64,000 nucleotides of DNA from Rhizorhapis sp036570425 (GTDB lineage: Bacteria; Pseudomonadota; Alphaproteobacteria; Sphingomonadales; Sphingomonadaceae): assembly GCA_036570425.1 (NCBI GenBank), contig DATCYF010000023.1, positions 248,001 through 312,000 on the forward strand, written 5' to 3'. The first letter of the stretch is position 1. Every line of letters starts with the position of its first letter. The notes under the pieces were generated by a model. It searched no databases, was not told the DNA's origin, and worked only from the letters and a program-made list of their open reading frames with translations. Shown here piece by piece: positions 1 to 8,951 of the stretch. A program made the position numbers and the translations under genes.

Positions 1-462
1 GAAATCCTGGCGCTGCTGCCGGCCCGCACTGGCGGCAAACTGCTGCTGACGGCAGACGATGGCCGCGGGTTCGTCGCCAATATCGATGAAATCACAGCGG
101 AAACGCGCAAGGGGCGGCAGGTCGTCAATCTGAAACCGCAGTCGAAGCTGAAGATCGTCCGGCCCATTCCTGCCAATGCTGATTTTGTCGCAGCGATTGG
201 TGACAATCGGAAACTGGTGGTGTTCCCGCTTTCCGAACTGCCCGAAATGGCGCGGGGGCAGGGGGTGCAGTTGCAGCGCTACCGCGACGGCGGTCTGTCG
301 GATGCCATTGCCTTCCGCCTGGAAGACGGGCTTAGCTGGACGATGGGAGGCGAAAGCGGCCGGGTGCGGACGGAGGCGGACCTTACCCCCTGGCGCGTCG
401 CACGCGGCGCGGCGGGGCGAATGCCACCGACGGGCTTCCCCAGAAATAATCGCTTTGGCTAG
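1..462 (+). CDS. parC: DNA topoisomerase IV subunit A, C-terminal fragment
   Basis: Partial gene: reading frame 1 is open from the window edge to a TAG stop at 460-462, giving about 153 residues. These match the C-terminal beta-pinwheel domain of ParC-type topoisomerase subunits, which wraps DNA and guides decatenation. Visible blade-like segments include LLLTADDGRGF, KGRQVVNLK and KLVVFPLSEL, with a charged tail ending RNNRFG. The catalytic tyrosine region lies upstream of the window. GyrA is a possible alternative, but the absence of a GyrA box (QRRGGKG) and the KGRQVVNLK motif favour ParC. Confidence 0.88.
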   Translation, partial: EILALLPARTGGKLLLTADDGRGFVANIDEITAETRKGRQVVNLKPQSKLKIVRPIPANADFVAAIGDNRKLVVFPLSELPEMARGQGVQLQRYRDGGLSDAIAFRLEDGLSWTMGGESGRVRTEADLTPWRVARGAAGRMPPTGFPRNNRFG

Positions 463-561
463 GGTGATCGACTGAGGCGTTTGGTTGGCAAATGGAGAGG
501 GCGATTACTTCAGTGCGCAGCAATGCTGATCATCGCAATGCAACGAAAACATTCGATTCAG

Positions 562-587
562 CAAAATTTTACGGCCCGGGCCGTATA
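562..587 (+). promoter_or_regulatory. Possible sigma-28 promoter overlapping a 14-bp palindrome
   Basis: CAAA at 562-565 and GCCGTATA at 580-587 are separated by 14 bp. That is the spacing of the better sigma-28-like sites in front of flgM and a flagellin gene in this window. The perfect palindrome ACGGCCCGGGCCGT (571-584) lies across it. The implied transcription start is near 594, almost on the first ATG of the downstream gene, which would favour a later start codon at 644. Speculative. Confidence 0.3.
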
Positions 588-595
588 TAGTCCAT

Positions 596-2332
596 ATGGG
601 CGCAAAATCAGACTATTGGGTGGAAGAAAGCACGCCGGTTTCGATGGCCGATCGGGCGATTCATTCGCCCCATGAGGATGGCGCTGTTCCAGACTGGCTC
701 GCTGCAATGCCGGTGGCGGCAGCAATTTTGCACGTTTTCGGCGATAATGTGACTATTCAGACGTGCAATGCCATTTTTGCTGAACGTTTCCAGGCCAAAT
801 CGCAGGAGTGGATCGGCGGTAAAGGCGATCCTGACGGGTGCCATCAGAACATTGTGCGGTTTGCCCATTCCAGTAGCACGAGCGAGAAATTTGAACGATG
901 CAGCGATCATCCGCTTGGCACTGAATTTCTGAACTGCGCCCTGGGACGGCTGTCCGACCATCCTGACGGAATCCGACGCCTGCTCCTGACGATCATTGAT
1001 CGAACGAGCGAGCGGCAAACGGAAAAGAATCTGCGCCGCGAGCTGGTGTCCGACAGTCTGACCGGCCTGCCTAATCGCACGGGATTTGTCGAGGATGTCG
1101 ATGCGCGACGCGCGGAAGTGGAACGCGAATCCAGCAATCAATATGCGATATTGACGGTTGATCTCGTCCGTTTCAGTCGCATCAATGAATCGCTTGGCTC
1201 CATCGCGGGCGACGAACTGATCATCACCGTTGCGCGGCGGTTGAAGTCCAGCCTTCGTCAAGGCGACATATTGGGCCGCCTTGGCGGCAATGAATTCGGG
1301 ATTTTCGCACGGCTTAACAATGGCCTTTCCGACGCGCTGCAAATTGTCCAGCGCATCAACGGCGCCCTTGCCGCCCCGTGCCGCCTCTCCGATCTTCAGA
1401 TCAGCGTCGATTGCGCCATTGGCTGCGCGCTGTCTGGCCATGAGGAGGAGGAACTGGAGGACGTACTGCGACAGGCGCAGGCGGCGATGAAGCTGGCGAA
1501 GAAGAGCGGCAAGCTGGAGATATACCGTCCGGGCGTGCTGCGCGAGGCGCGTCATCGCTTCAATCTGGAAAGCAATTTGCGAGAGGCTTTGGCAAAGGGA
1601 CGGCTGGAGCTTGCCTTTCATCCGCTTATCGACCTGCAAAATGGCGCAGTCACCGGCTTTGAAGCGCTATCGCGCTGGAACGATGCGGGACAGGGGCAAA
1701 TTTCGCCGGTGGAATTCATTCCGGTGGCCGAAGAATCCGGCCTTATCAATCCGCTCGGCCGATGGGCGATGTATGAAGCGGCGCAAACGCTCGCCAAATG
1801 GGACCGGCAATATGGCAAGGTCATGCCCATTGGCGTCAGCGTCAACCTTTCCCCCATCCAGATGGCCCGCGACGACGTGCCGAGCGTGGTCGAAGAGGCG
1901 CTGCGTTATTCGGGCGTATCAGGCAGGCGCCTGACCGTTGAGCTGACGGAAAGCGCGATCATCGCCGATCCGGACAAGGCGCGGCAGGTGCTCGCCGCGC
2001 TTAAAGGGCTGGAAGCCGCTGTCGCGATGGACGATTTCGGCACTGGCTTTTCCAATCTTGCCAGCTTGCAGAGCCTGCCCATCGACATATTGAAGATTGA
2101 CCGCAGCTTCGTCACGCCCATGCTGCAGGACAAGGATAAGGGTGCCATCGTTCGCGCCATATTGTCGCTGGCAAAGTCGCTGAACCTGAAAACCACAGCG
2201 GAAGGCATTGAATGCGCCGAACTTGCGCAAGCTCTGGCGGATTATGGCTGCATGCTGGGGCAGGGCTTTTATTTTGCGCAACCCATGAGCGCACAGGAAG
2301 CCTATGAATTCTGGCTTTCACGCAATAGCTGA
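596..2332 (+). CDS. GGDEF-EAL protein, probable c-di-GMP phosphodiesterase
   Basis: Cytoplasmic c-di-GMP turnover enzyme of 578 aa. An N-terminal PAS-like sensor region (about residues 30-135) precedes a GGDEF domain (about 150-310) and an EAL domain (about 325-575). The diguanylate cyclase signature is degenerate: RLGGNEF replaces GGDEF/GGEEF, so cyclase activity is doubtful. The EAL domain keeps FEALSRW, NLSPIQM, ELTES, DDFGTGFS, KIDRSF and TAEGIE, so hydrolysis of c-di-GMP is expected. There is no transmembrane segment. The ATG at 596 is the longest start; ATG 644 is possible if the sigma-28-like site upstream is real. The 3' end overlaps the convergent cca gene by 31 bp. A role in motility is inferred only from the possible promoter and the flagellar cluster elsewhere in the window. 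Confidence 0.9.
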   Translation: MGAKSDYWVEESTPVSMADRAIHSPHEDGAVPDWLAAMPVAAAILHVFGDNVTIQTCNAIFAERFQAKSQEWIGGKGDPDGCHQNIVRFAHSSSTSEKFERCSDHPLGTEFLNCALGRLSDHPDGIRRLLLTIIDRTSERQTEKNLRRELVSDSLTGLPNRTGFVEDVDARRAEVERESSNQYAILTVDLVRFSRINESLGSIAGDELIITVARRLKSSLRQGDILGRLGGNEFGIFARLNNGLSDALQIVQRINGALAAPCRLSDLQISVDCAIGCALSGHEEEELEDVLRQAQAAMKLAKKSGKLEIYRPGVLREARHRFNLESNLREALAKGRLELAFHPLIDLQNGAVTGFEALSRWNDAGQGQISPVEFIPVAEESGLINPLGRWAMYEAAQTLAKWDRQYGKVMPIGVSVNLSPIQMARDDVPSVVEEALRYSGVSGRRLTVELTESAIIADPDKARQVLAALKGLEAAVAMDDFGTGFSNLASLQSLPIDILKIDRSFVTPMLQDKDKGAIVRAILSLAKSLNLKTTAEGIECAELAQALADYGCMLGQGFYFAQPMSAQEAYEFWLSRNS

Positions 2333-3522
2333 GCGACGATTTCATCGGCTATGGCGTTGACGCGGACAGGATCGGGGTAGTTCTCGTCTATCCAGATTGC
2401 CTCCACCCTTTGCAGCGCACACGCGACGTCCGGTCCGGCGCGAAGTCCCTTTTTGACAAGAACGCCGCCGCCGATGGGCAGCACGGGCTTTTCCCACCGC
2501 TTGAGGGAAGCGGCCTCATCAGCCGGACGGGCGGTGTCCAGGAGCAGCCGGTCAGTCGCACTTTCCCGTCCAATACGGTAAGCTAGCTCGGCGGGTTTGC
2601 AAATGTCGGCCCATGCCGGGTCATGCGCCAGGACGAGCCGCTTGCGCGCCTTGTTCGACAGCTTCAGGCGCGCGCCAGCCAGATCAGCGACCTTGCTGTC
2701 GGGGGGCAGCAGCGCGGCAAGACGGCGAAGCGCCGCCGAGTCAATGCCTGCGGCCTTTTCGCGCGCGATCAGCCTTGCCACCCGCTCCACGCCGGCTCCG
2801 TCGATTTCCGGAATGATGGGCGTGAAAATGCCGCCGTCCGTCATCAGGCGCAGGGCAGGCACGGGATCAGCGGTGGCGAGCAGCTTCAGCAATTCGTCGG
2901 CGATCCGCTCACGCGATAAGGCCATCAGGCTGTGCGCCTTGGCGATGCAGGTGCGGTATGCCTCCGCATCGGGATCAGCGATACCGAACCGCGCCAGGAA
3001 GCGGAAATAGCGCATGATGCGCAGATGATCTTCGTCGATCCGGTCGCCGGCGTTGCCGATGAAGCGGACACGCCGGCTTTCCAGATCTTCAAGACCGCCG
3101 AAATAATCGCTGATTTCGCCGGTCAGGGGATTGGCGTAAAGCGCGTTTATGGTGAAATCGCGCCGGGCCGCATCCTCCCGCCAATCGTCGCTGAACGCGA
3201 TGGTAGCGCGTCGTCCATCAGTGGAAACATCGCGCCGCAATGTGGTAATTTCGACGGGCCATCCATCCAGCACCGCTGTAATCGTGCCATGATCGATCCC
3301 GGTCGGAACAGCCTTGATACCCGCTGCGGCCAACCGTTCCATCACGTTACGGGGCAAATGACGCGTGGCGATGTCCACATCGGCCACGGGGAAGCCCAGC
3401 AGCGTATCGCGCACCGCGCCGCCAACATAGCGCGCCATGTCCTCGTCAGCATCGAGCGCGGCGAGCAGCCGGTCCAGGCCGGGGCGCTCCCGCCAATCCA
3501 TAGAGGGCAGACTCTTCTTCAC
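2302..3522 (-). CDS. cca: CCA tRNA nucleotidyltransferase
   Basis: Adds or repairs the 3' CCA end of tRNAs using CTP and ATP. At 406 aa it has the class II polymerase-beta fold signature near the N-terminus: GGAVRDTLLG followed by VADVDIAT (metal-binding DxD), then RRDFTINALY, and the ERIADELLKLL helix of the RNA-binding head. It is the last gene of a minus-strand operon. The GTG start at 3522 overlaps the stop codon of the nudix gene as GTGA, with AGAGG 8 nt upstream; ATG at 3501 is an alternative. A longer in-frame extension into the nudix gene is not credible because it would overlap by more than 70 bp. Confidence 0.93.
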   Translation of the reverse strand: MKKSLPSMDWRERPGLDRLLAALDADEDMARYVGGAVRDTLLGFPVADVDIATRHLPRNVMERLAAAGIKAVPTGIDHGTITAVLDGWPVEITTLRRDVSTDGRRATIAFSDDWREDAARRDFTINALYANPLTGEISDYFGGLEDLESRRVRFIGNAGDRIDEDHLRIMRYFRFLARFGIADPDAEAYRTCIAKAHSLMALSRERIADELLKLLATADPVPALRLMTDGGIFTPIIPEIDGAGVERVARLIAREKAAGIDSAALRRLAALLPPDSKVADLAGARLKLSNKARKRLVLAHDPAWADICKPAELAYRIGRESATDRLLLDTARPADEAASLKRWEKPVLPIGGGVLVKKGLRAGPDVACALQRVEAIWIDENYPDPVRVNAIADEIVAQLLRESQNS

Positions 3523-4115
3523 AGGCCCAACCTCTTGCGCAAGTTGACCAGGATCGCAGCGGTTACGCCCCATATGCGCCGATCCTGCCACATGATCTCA
3601 TAATAGGGCCGCTGACTGCCCTGGAACTCAATCCAGCGCCGGACCTGATTATCCGCGTCCAGCGCATATTCCAGCGGCATTTCGAACCAGTCCGCCACTT
3701 CATGTTCGTGGGGAATAAGGGAAAGTCCGGGAGGAACGACGCCCAGCACCGGCGTAACCTCAAAGCCGGTGTAGGTGCGGAAGCTATCCGATACACCAAT
3801 AACGTCGACCTGATCGCGAGGCATGGCGAGTTCCTCTTCGGCCTCACGCAGGGCAGCGTCGGTCACATCCTTGTCAGTGTCGTCCACCCGGCCGCCGGGA
3901 AAGGCTATTTGTCCTGCATGTTTGCGTAGATGAGCCGTGCGCTGGGTCAGGATTAGTCCCGGTTCCGGCCTGTCAGTGACGGCGATCAGTACCGCTGCGG
4001 CTGCGAAAGGAACACCGGGTTCCGAGCGAAGGCCTTCTACGTCGGCCTTTTCCAGAATCACTTCAGCCGCGTGCCCTCTGCGCAGTGCAATCCGTAACCG
4101 TTCGGCCAGCGTCAT
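3519..4115 (-). CDS. Nudix hydrolase, CoA pyrophosphatase (NudL) type
   Basis: Predicted to hydrolyse the pyrophosphate of coenzyme A or its derivatives. The 198-aa protein carries the CoA-specific NuCoA motif (LTQRTAHLRKHAGQIAFPGG, about residues 57-76) running straight into an extended Nudix box with ALREAEEEL (about 88-96). The length fits the UPF0035/NudL family. Its ATG overlaps the DUF1285 gene stop as ATGA, and its stop overlaps the cca start, so all three are probably translationally coupled. Confidence 0.92.
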   Translation of the reverse strand: MTLAERLRIALRRGHAAEVILEKADVEGLRSEPGVPFAAAAVLIAVTDRPEPGLILTQRTAHLRKHAGQIAFPGGRVDDTDKDVTDAALREAEEELAMPRDQVDVIGVSDSFRTYTGFEVTPVLGVVPPGLSLIPHEHEVADWFEMPLEYALDADNQVRRWIEFQGSQRPYYEIMWQDRRIWGVTAAILVNLRKRLGL

Positions 4116-4678
4116 TTTGCGGCATCCATTGCGAAGAAGGCGCCATTGCTCCAGATGCCGAGCGGATCGTCATTTTCATCAAGCGCGATATTTGCAAGCT
4201 CATAATATACCGGCCGTACGATGAGCGCGTCCAGGCCGGGACGCACCTCGATATAGGGATGCACGCCATGACCGCGGTCCTCGAACCGGATGGGATGAGC
4301 GCTGTCCGCTGCGGTCAGGTCGCCGGTGTTCAGGCGGAAAGCAAGACGGCGGTCCGGCCCCGCACCCTCGCTCTTGACCTCGACGGCCAGGAAGGGCGCG
4401 TCCTCCACATCGATGTCCAGCTTTTCGGCAGGCGTCACGAGCACATGGCGGCCATCAGGCTCGCGCCGCAATATGGTGGAAAAGAGCCGCACCATGGCTG
4501 CCCGTCCTATCGGCGATCCTTCATGATACCATGTCCCGTCGGCCGCGATCCGCATGCCGCTATCGCCGCAATGCTGGGGATGCCAAAGCTCGACAGGCGG
4601 CAGCTTCTGCTGGCTGAGCAGCGTCGCAACGTCCGCCAGCGACAGATTCTCCAGATCGGGCATGTCTTTCATCGGCAT
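4112..4678 (-). CDS. DUF1285 domain-containing protein
   Basis: Conserved alphaproteobacterial protein of unknown function, here 188 aa. The segments LPPVELWHPQHCGDSGMRI, GTWYHEGSPIGR, LTPAEKLDID-like VTPAEKLDIDVED and the C-terminal ELANIALDENDDPLGIWSNG are typical of the family. First gene of the DUF1285-nudix-cca operon. ATG 4678 (MPMKDMPDLENL) was chosen. The frame stays open to an ATG at 4768, but the extra 30 residues look non-conserved and approach the tRNA-Gln gene. The same gene order is common in sphingomonads as I remember it. Confidence 0.87.
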   Translation of the reverse strand: MPMKDMPDLENLSLADVATLLSQQKLPPVELWHPQHCGDSGMRIAADGTWYHEGSPIGRAAMVRLFSTILRREPDGRHVLVTPAEKLDIDVEDAPFLAVEVKSEGAGPDRRLAFRLNTGDLTAADSAHPIRFEDRGHGVHPYIEVRPGLDALIVRPVYYELANIALDENDDPLGIWSNGAFFAMDAAK

Positions 4679-4785
4679 GACGGCGAGATAGGCGGTCGCG
4701 TGCGCAAAGGCAAAGGGGTTTGGCCAAACCAATGCGCCGGGCGTGGGGTTATCTGTACGCATTGCCAAGGTGGAAAGAAGAGCGC

Positions 4786-4859
4786 TGGATGCCCCGCGAG
4801 GATTCGAACCTCGATTGACGGAGTCAGAGTCCGTAGTCTTACCTTTAGACGACGGGGCA
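4786..4859 (-). tRNA. tRNA-Gln (CTG)
   Basis: Read on the minus strand, the acceptor arms TGCCCCG and CGGGGCA pair fully and the CCA end is encoded at 4786-4788. The anticodon stem ACGGA/TCCGT encloses the loop CTCTGAC, giving anticodon CTG (codon CAG). The T-arm contains GGTTCGAATCC. The discriminator base is T. Confidence 0.95.
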
Positions 4860-4964
4860 TCAATGGCCGTGTAGAGGCCGGGCAGATAATCTTAGCCGTG
4901 CTGCCTGTCAATGGTGGACGCGCGGGGTATCGCTATCGGGCCGGAAAGTGTCGCCCGCACTTTA

Positions 4965-5711
4965 TCAGCGGCCGTTATTGGCGACGATGTCTACCGCCGT
5001 TCCGCCTCCCTTTTGTTGGGCGAAAGTGATGAAGTAAGCGCCGTCGCCCTTTTCCCTTACGCCACCCAGCACATGCTCGCCGTTCATAAGCTGATGTTCG
5101 GCATCGAAGCCTGAGCGGATTGCCTTGGTATAATAATAATCGATGACGTTCTGCATGGGCTGGTTGGTGACGAAGCTCACGACGCGCAAATCGCAGCCGC
5201 CGCCATCGGCTCCCGCCGCTTCCATCAGCTTTGCCTTTGGATAGACGGGGAATTCAGCGGGCATGCGGTTTGCCCAGGCCATTCCATATTGCAGATTGGC
5301 GTTGCAGCCGCCTTGCCCACCGCGGCGCTTTTCCTGCTGCCGGGCCAGTGCGCCCAGTGTTACCGCCTTTCCTTCTTCACAACTTTTGCAAGGGGTGGCT
5401 TCGACAGCCTTGGGCGTGCGGAGGAGCTTGCCTCCGATCGCGGCGTTATATTCCTTTCCGGCAATGGCGGGCAGGGCTCCATCCACGGGTCTGTCCGCTG
5501 GCCTGACCCTGTGTGCATTCGACTGATCCGCCAATTCGGGATCAACGATGATCTGGTCCCCCAAAGCGCTGCGAAGCGCCGGATCTTCGGCATTGGTCAG
5601 GCTGGCGTCCAACGAAGACAGGTTCTGGTCCGAATCGCTGTCGCGTCCGCATGCCGACAGCGCCAGCGGCAGGGCGAGGGCGGCGGTCAGGGTGAATAGC
5701 TTCGCAATCAT
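4965..5711 (-). CDS. Putative lipoprotein, unknown function
   Basis: 248 aa. The N-terminus MIAKLFTLTAALALPLALSAC is a lipoprotein signal with lipobox LSAC, so lipidation at Cys21 and envelope location are expected. The mature part has a low-complexity linker, a CKSC pair (about residues 107-110) and a C-terminal alpha/beta-looking domain (FPVYPKAKLMEAAG, VIDYYYTKAIRSGF, GAYFITFAQQKGG) of a kind seen in envelope stress or adhesin-like small domains. No catalytic motif is recognised. Genes on both sides are unrelated. Confidence 0.75.
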   Translation of the reverse strand: MIAKLFTLTAALALPLALSACGRDSDSDQNLSSLDASLTNAEDPALRSALGDQIIVDPELADQSNAHRVRPADRPVDGALPAIAGKEYNAAIGGKLLRTPKAVEATPCKSCEEGKAVTLGALARQQEKRRGGQGGCNANLQYGMAWANRMPAEFPVYPKAKLMEAAGADGGGCDLRVVSFVTNQPMQNVIDYYYTKAIRSGFDAEHQLMNGEHVLGGVREKGDGAYFITFAQQKGGGTAVDIVANNGR

Positions 5712-5832
5712 GCCGGAAGGCTCCTTTTCTCGGGGAGAACCTAGGCAAAGAATGGTTAAAATTTCGTTGGAAAGCGAAATGATCGTGGTTCTTCCTCTTG
5801 CCCTGCCGCGCCAGCAGGCTCATCTATGCTGT

Positions 5833-6054
5833 ATGTTCAGCATTCTTGCCTCGATCATTGGCTTCATCGCCCTGCTTCTGATGATTCCCACCGTTCTGCC
5901 CTTTCTGGGCTGGGCGAACTGGCTGATTGTTCCCATCGCACTATTGGGTGCGGTGATCGGAAGTCTTTCATCCAGTAATGTGGGACGAAATTTCTGTCTT
6001 ATCGTTGCGGCGCTGGGTGTCTTCCGCCTCTTCATAGGCGGTGGCATCATTTAA
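5833..6054 (+). CDS. Small hydrophobic membrane protein
   Basis: 73 aa starting MFSILASIIGFIALLL. Two to three hydrophobic stretches (about residues 3-23, 28-45 and 52-68) with almost no soluble part indicate a small inner-membrane protein. Function is unknown. ATG 5833 puts a membrane segment right at the N-terminus; a longer frame begins upstream, but its extra residues look like translated intergenic DNA. The stop lies 4 bp before the rarD ATG, suggesting co-transcription. Confidence 0.62.
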   Translation: MFSILASIIGFIALLLMIPTVLPFLGWANWLIVPIALLGAVIGSLSSSNVGRNFCLIVAALGVFRLFIGGGII

Positions 6055-6058
6055 CCCA

Positions 6059-6991
6059 ATGCGAAACCGCTGGGCAAACGCCAGCAGGGCCCCGGCGGCA
6101 GAGGCAGGCAATGGCGTGGCCTATGGGTTCAGCGCCTATTTCCTCTGGGGCTTCCTGCCGCTTTATTTTCATCTGCTCGACGACGTGGGATCGGTTGAGA
6201 TCGTCGTGAACCGGATTGTCTGGTCGTTCCTGCTGCTGCTTCCCATCCTGGCCCTGCGCGGCGCGCTGGGTGAATTCCTGAGGCTGGTCCGAACGGGAAC
6301 GGCGATGCTGACGCTGACAGTAACGTCGGCGCTGATCGCGATCAATTGGCTGGTCTACATCTGGGCTGTCAACAATGGCCATGTCGTCGCCGCCAGCCTT
6401 GGCTATTTTCTGAATCCGCTAGTCAATGTGCTGCTGGGTTTCGCGATATTGAAGGAGCGGTTGGGGCGTGTCCAATGGGCAGCCGTGGCCTTGGCGGCCA
6501 TCGGCGTTGCCATTCTTGCAGCCTCGGCGCTCAACACTTTGTGGATCAGCCTGGCTCTAGCCGGTTCGTTCGCCTTTTATGGCCTTATCCGCAAGCTGTC
6601 GCCAGTCACGGCCTTGCAGGGTTTGGCGGCGGAAACGCTTATCCTGACGCCTTTTTCATTGCTGTATCTGGCGGGGCTGGGGAGTGCGGCCGCGTTTGCA
6701 TCGGCATCCCTTGCGACCAACGGGTTGCTGGCGTTGAGTGGCGTTATCACATCAGTGCCGCTGCTGCTCTTTGCCGTGGCGGCAAAGCGGCTGCGCTATT
6801 CGACCCTCGGCCTGCTGCAATATATCGCGCCGACGCTACAGTTCCTGATCGGCGTGCTGGTTTTCAAAGAAACGCTCAGCGATGGGCAGATGGCCAGCTT
6901 CGCGCTCATATGGGTCGGCCTGATCCTCTATACCGCGGATAGTTTGCGTCATGCGCGGGCAGAACGGCGCGTGCTGCCGGGTATTGAGTGA
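6059..6991 (+). CDS. rarD: EamA family transporter RarD
   Basis: Inner-membrane drug/metabolite transporter superfamily protein, 310 aa with about ten hydrophobic helices. RarD hallmarks are present: GVAYGFSAYFLWGFLPLYF at the start, SLGYFLNPLVNVLLGF, and LLQYIAPTLQFLIGVLVFKE near the end. Proposed substrates in the family include chloramphenicol-type compounds and small metabolites; the true substrate is unknown. ATG 6059 was chosen; a GTG at 6041 would overlap the upstream gene by 14 bp. Confidence 0.92.
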   Translation: MRNRWANASRAPAAEAGNGVAYGFSAYFLWGFLPLYFHLLDDVGSVEIVVNRIVWSFLLLLPILALRGALGEFLRLVRTGTAMLTLTVTSALIAINWLVYIWAVNNGHVVAASLGYFLNPLVNVLLGFAILKERLGRVQWAAVALAAIGVAILAASALNTLWISLALAGSFAFYGLIRKLSPVTALQGLAAETLILTPFSLLYLAGLGSAAAFASASLATNGLLALSGVITSVPLLLFAVAAKRLRYSTLGLLQYIAPTLQFLIGVLVFKETLSDGQMASFALIWVGLILYTADSLRHARAERRVLPGIE

Positions 6992-7103
6992 AGCGGAGGA
7001 TAAAGAGGGACGAAAAGCAGGGCGAGGGTGCGGTCATTCTCGACATTGCAACATCGCTCGCTTATCGCATTGTGGTGTTCAGACATCAGAGGATTAAAAA
7101 AGC

Positions 7104-8072
7104 ATGGTAAGCGCCAGCCACATACTTGATCGCATTCTCGTTCTTGAAATGGTGCGCGTCACCGAAGCGGCGGCGATTGCTGCTTCGAAGCTCATCGGCC
7201 GTGGTGATGAAAAAGCCGCCGATGCTGCGGCGGTGGAGGCCATGCGCGCGGCTTTCAACGATCTTGAGATCGACGGTACGGTGGTCATTGGCGAAGGCGA
7301 GCGCGACGAAGCACCGATGCTGTATATCGGGGAAAAGGTCGGCAATGCGATCGGCAAGGGGCCAAGGATCGACATCGCGCTCGATCCGCTGGAGGGCACG
7401 ACCATCACTGCGAAGGCTGGCCCCAATGCGCTGGCGGTGCTGGCGATTGCCGAGGAAGGATGCCTGCTGAACGCGCCCGACGTTTACATGGACAAGTTGG
7501 CAGTGGGGCCGGGCTATTCGCCGGGCATCATCGACCTCAACAAGTCGGTCCGGGAAAATGTGGAGGCCGTTGCGCGTGAAAAGGGGGTGGATGCCAGCGA
7601 GATCATCGTCTGCGTGCTCGATCGGCCGCGTCACGAGAAACTGATTGGAGACCTTCGCGAAATCGGCTGCGGCATCATGCTAATCCCCGACGGAGACGTG
7701 GCGGGCGTTATTGCGACCACTGATCCCGACACTACCATTGACATGTACATGGGCTCCGGCGGCGCGCCCGAGGGCGTGCTGGCCGCAGCGGCGCTGCGTT
7801 GCGTTGGCGGTCAGTTCAAGGGGCGGCTGCTGTTCCGCAATGATGACGAACGCGGCCGCGCGCATAAATGGGGTATTGAGGATCTGGACAAGGTCTATGA
7901 TCTCAATGACCTGGCCAAGGGAGACTGCATCTTCGCGGCCACGGGCGTCACCGATGGATCGCTGCTGGAGGGCGTCAAGCGCCTGCGCGGCGGCAAGATG
8001 ACAACCGAGAGCGTGGTGATGCGCGCAAGCTCCGGCACAGTCCGCTGGGTGAAGGGCGAGCATCGGATTTAA
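7104..8072 (+). CDS. glpX: Class II fructose-1,6-bisphosphatase
   Basis: Hydrolyses fructose 1,6-bisphosphate to fructose 6-phosphate in gluconeogenesis. The 322-aa GlpX fold is recognised from IGRGDEKAAD, VIGEGERDEAPMLYIGE and the metal site DIALDPLEGTT, plus GSGGAPEGVLAAAALRCVGG and the late ATGVTDGSLLEGV segment. The ATG at 7104 follows GAGGA with a suitable gap. It stands alone: the 112 bp upstream has no gene. A short hairpin (CGCTC, 5-nt loop, GAGCG) lies shortly after the stop. Confidence 0.96.
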   Translation: MVSASHILDRILVLEMVRVTEAAAIAASKLIGRGDEKAADAAAVEAMRAAFNDLEIDGTVVIGEGERDEAPMLYIGEKVGNAIGKGPRIDIALDPLEGTTITAKAGPNALAVLAIAEEGCLLNAPDVYMDKLAVGPGYSPGIIDLNKSVRENVEAVAREKGVDASEIIVCVLDRPRHEKLIGDLREIGCGIMLIPDGDVAGVIATTDPDTTIDMYMGSGGAPEGVLAAAALRCVGGQFKGRLLFRNDDERGRAHKWGIEDLDKVYDLNDLAKGDCIFAATGVTDGSLLEGVKRLRGGKMTTESVVMRASSGTVRWVKGEHRI

Positions 8073-8244
8073 GGCGAAGGGCCGGCGCTCTGTTGGAGCG
8101 TCCAGCTTGACACACTTGACACTATAGCCGCCCGATTTTCCGGGAGAATGGGCCTTCGTTGTAGGTGAGGAATCCTACAGCGGAGGCTCTGCGTTACGGG
8201 AAAGGCCCAGCGGTACTTCGTTAACGCACGTCATAGCCATGACC

Positions 8245-8679
8245 CTATCTGTTATTTTGTGCGGCCCTGGCCTGTTCATACAAGGCATCTGCCTGTTTGT
8301 CGGCTGCGTTGCGAATCGACCGGGACTGTGCGTCCAAAGCGTCAGCACGTTTGTCGGCTGCATCTCGGATCGATCTGGCCTGTTCGTCGAGCCGTGTCGC
8401 ATTGATGTCTGCTTGGCGTTCGAGGTTTCGGCCCTGCGCCTTTAGCGCATCGGCGGCGGCGTCCCGCACATTCTGTTCTGCGGCTGCCGCGCGGTCCCGC
8501 ACTTCACCAATTCGTTCGTTCGGACCGCTGCCACTATAGGGCTCTCCTCGTGCAGTAGCAGACGCCTTGTCCTGTTCGCGGCCGGCTTCCTGGTTGGGAC
8601 CATTACAGGCTGTGAGCGCAACGATGCTGAAGAGAGCAAGAGCCCCCACGCGCCCGCCCTTGCGATTATAGCCCGCCAT
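8245..8679 (-). CDS. Repeat-containing small lipoprotein
   Basis: 144 aa. N-terminal signal with lipobox ALTAC predicts lipidation near Cys24. The rest is strongly charged, Ala-rich and alpha-helical, probably a coiled coil. It ends in two near-identical 18-residue units (DEQARSIRDAADKRADAL and DAQSRSIRNAADKQADAL) plus a partial third, corresponding to a 54-bp DNA tandem repeat. Function unknown; the architecture recalls Lpp-like or stress-induced helical envelope proteins. ATG 8679 was chosen because it starts the signal peptide and follows GAAGAAAGTGAG. Confidence 0.7.
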   Translation of the reverse strand: MAGYNRKGGRVGALALFSIVALTACNGPNQEAGREQDKASATARGEPYSGSGPNERIGEVRDRAAAAEQNVRDAAADALKAQGRNLERQADINATRLDEQARSIRDAADKRADALDAQSRSIRNAADKQADALYEQARAAQNNR

Positions 8680-8860
8680 ATTTCTCACTTTCTTCGAAAC
8701 GACGTATCCAGGAATCTCGCCTGCCGAAATATCGAGATGTGCCATAAGCAGGCCTCCTGCTACTCGCTAAACGAACGAGTACTCATGAATATCCTCTGCA
8801 GTTATGAGTTCATAGGCATTGAAGAAATCGAGGTTAAGATCGCCAGCCGGCATCCTTCGG

Positions 8861-8890
8861 AAAAAACGAGAGGAGGCACCCCCTCTCGTT
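8861..8890 (-). terminator. Rho-independent terminator downstream of the tldD remnant
   Basis: Read on the minus strand: a perfect 9-bp stem AACGAGAGG/CCTCTCGTT with an 8-nt loop, followed by a run of Ts (plus-strand A tract 8861-8866). It lies 60 bp beyond the stop codon of the tldD fragment, so it is probably the original tldD terminator. Confidence 0.8.
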
Positions 8891-8951
8891 ATGGCCAAAT
8901 TCGCCCTCGCCATAAGTCCCGCTGCCCCATCGTCACGGGAGTGTTCGACCC

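Noticed and set aside
608..1639. 343-codon minus-strand frame opposite the GGDEF-EAL gene
   Set aside because: Shadow frame; the plus-strand product has clear domains throughout.
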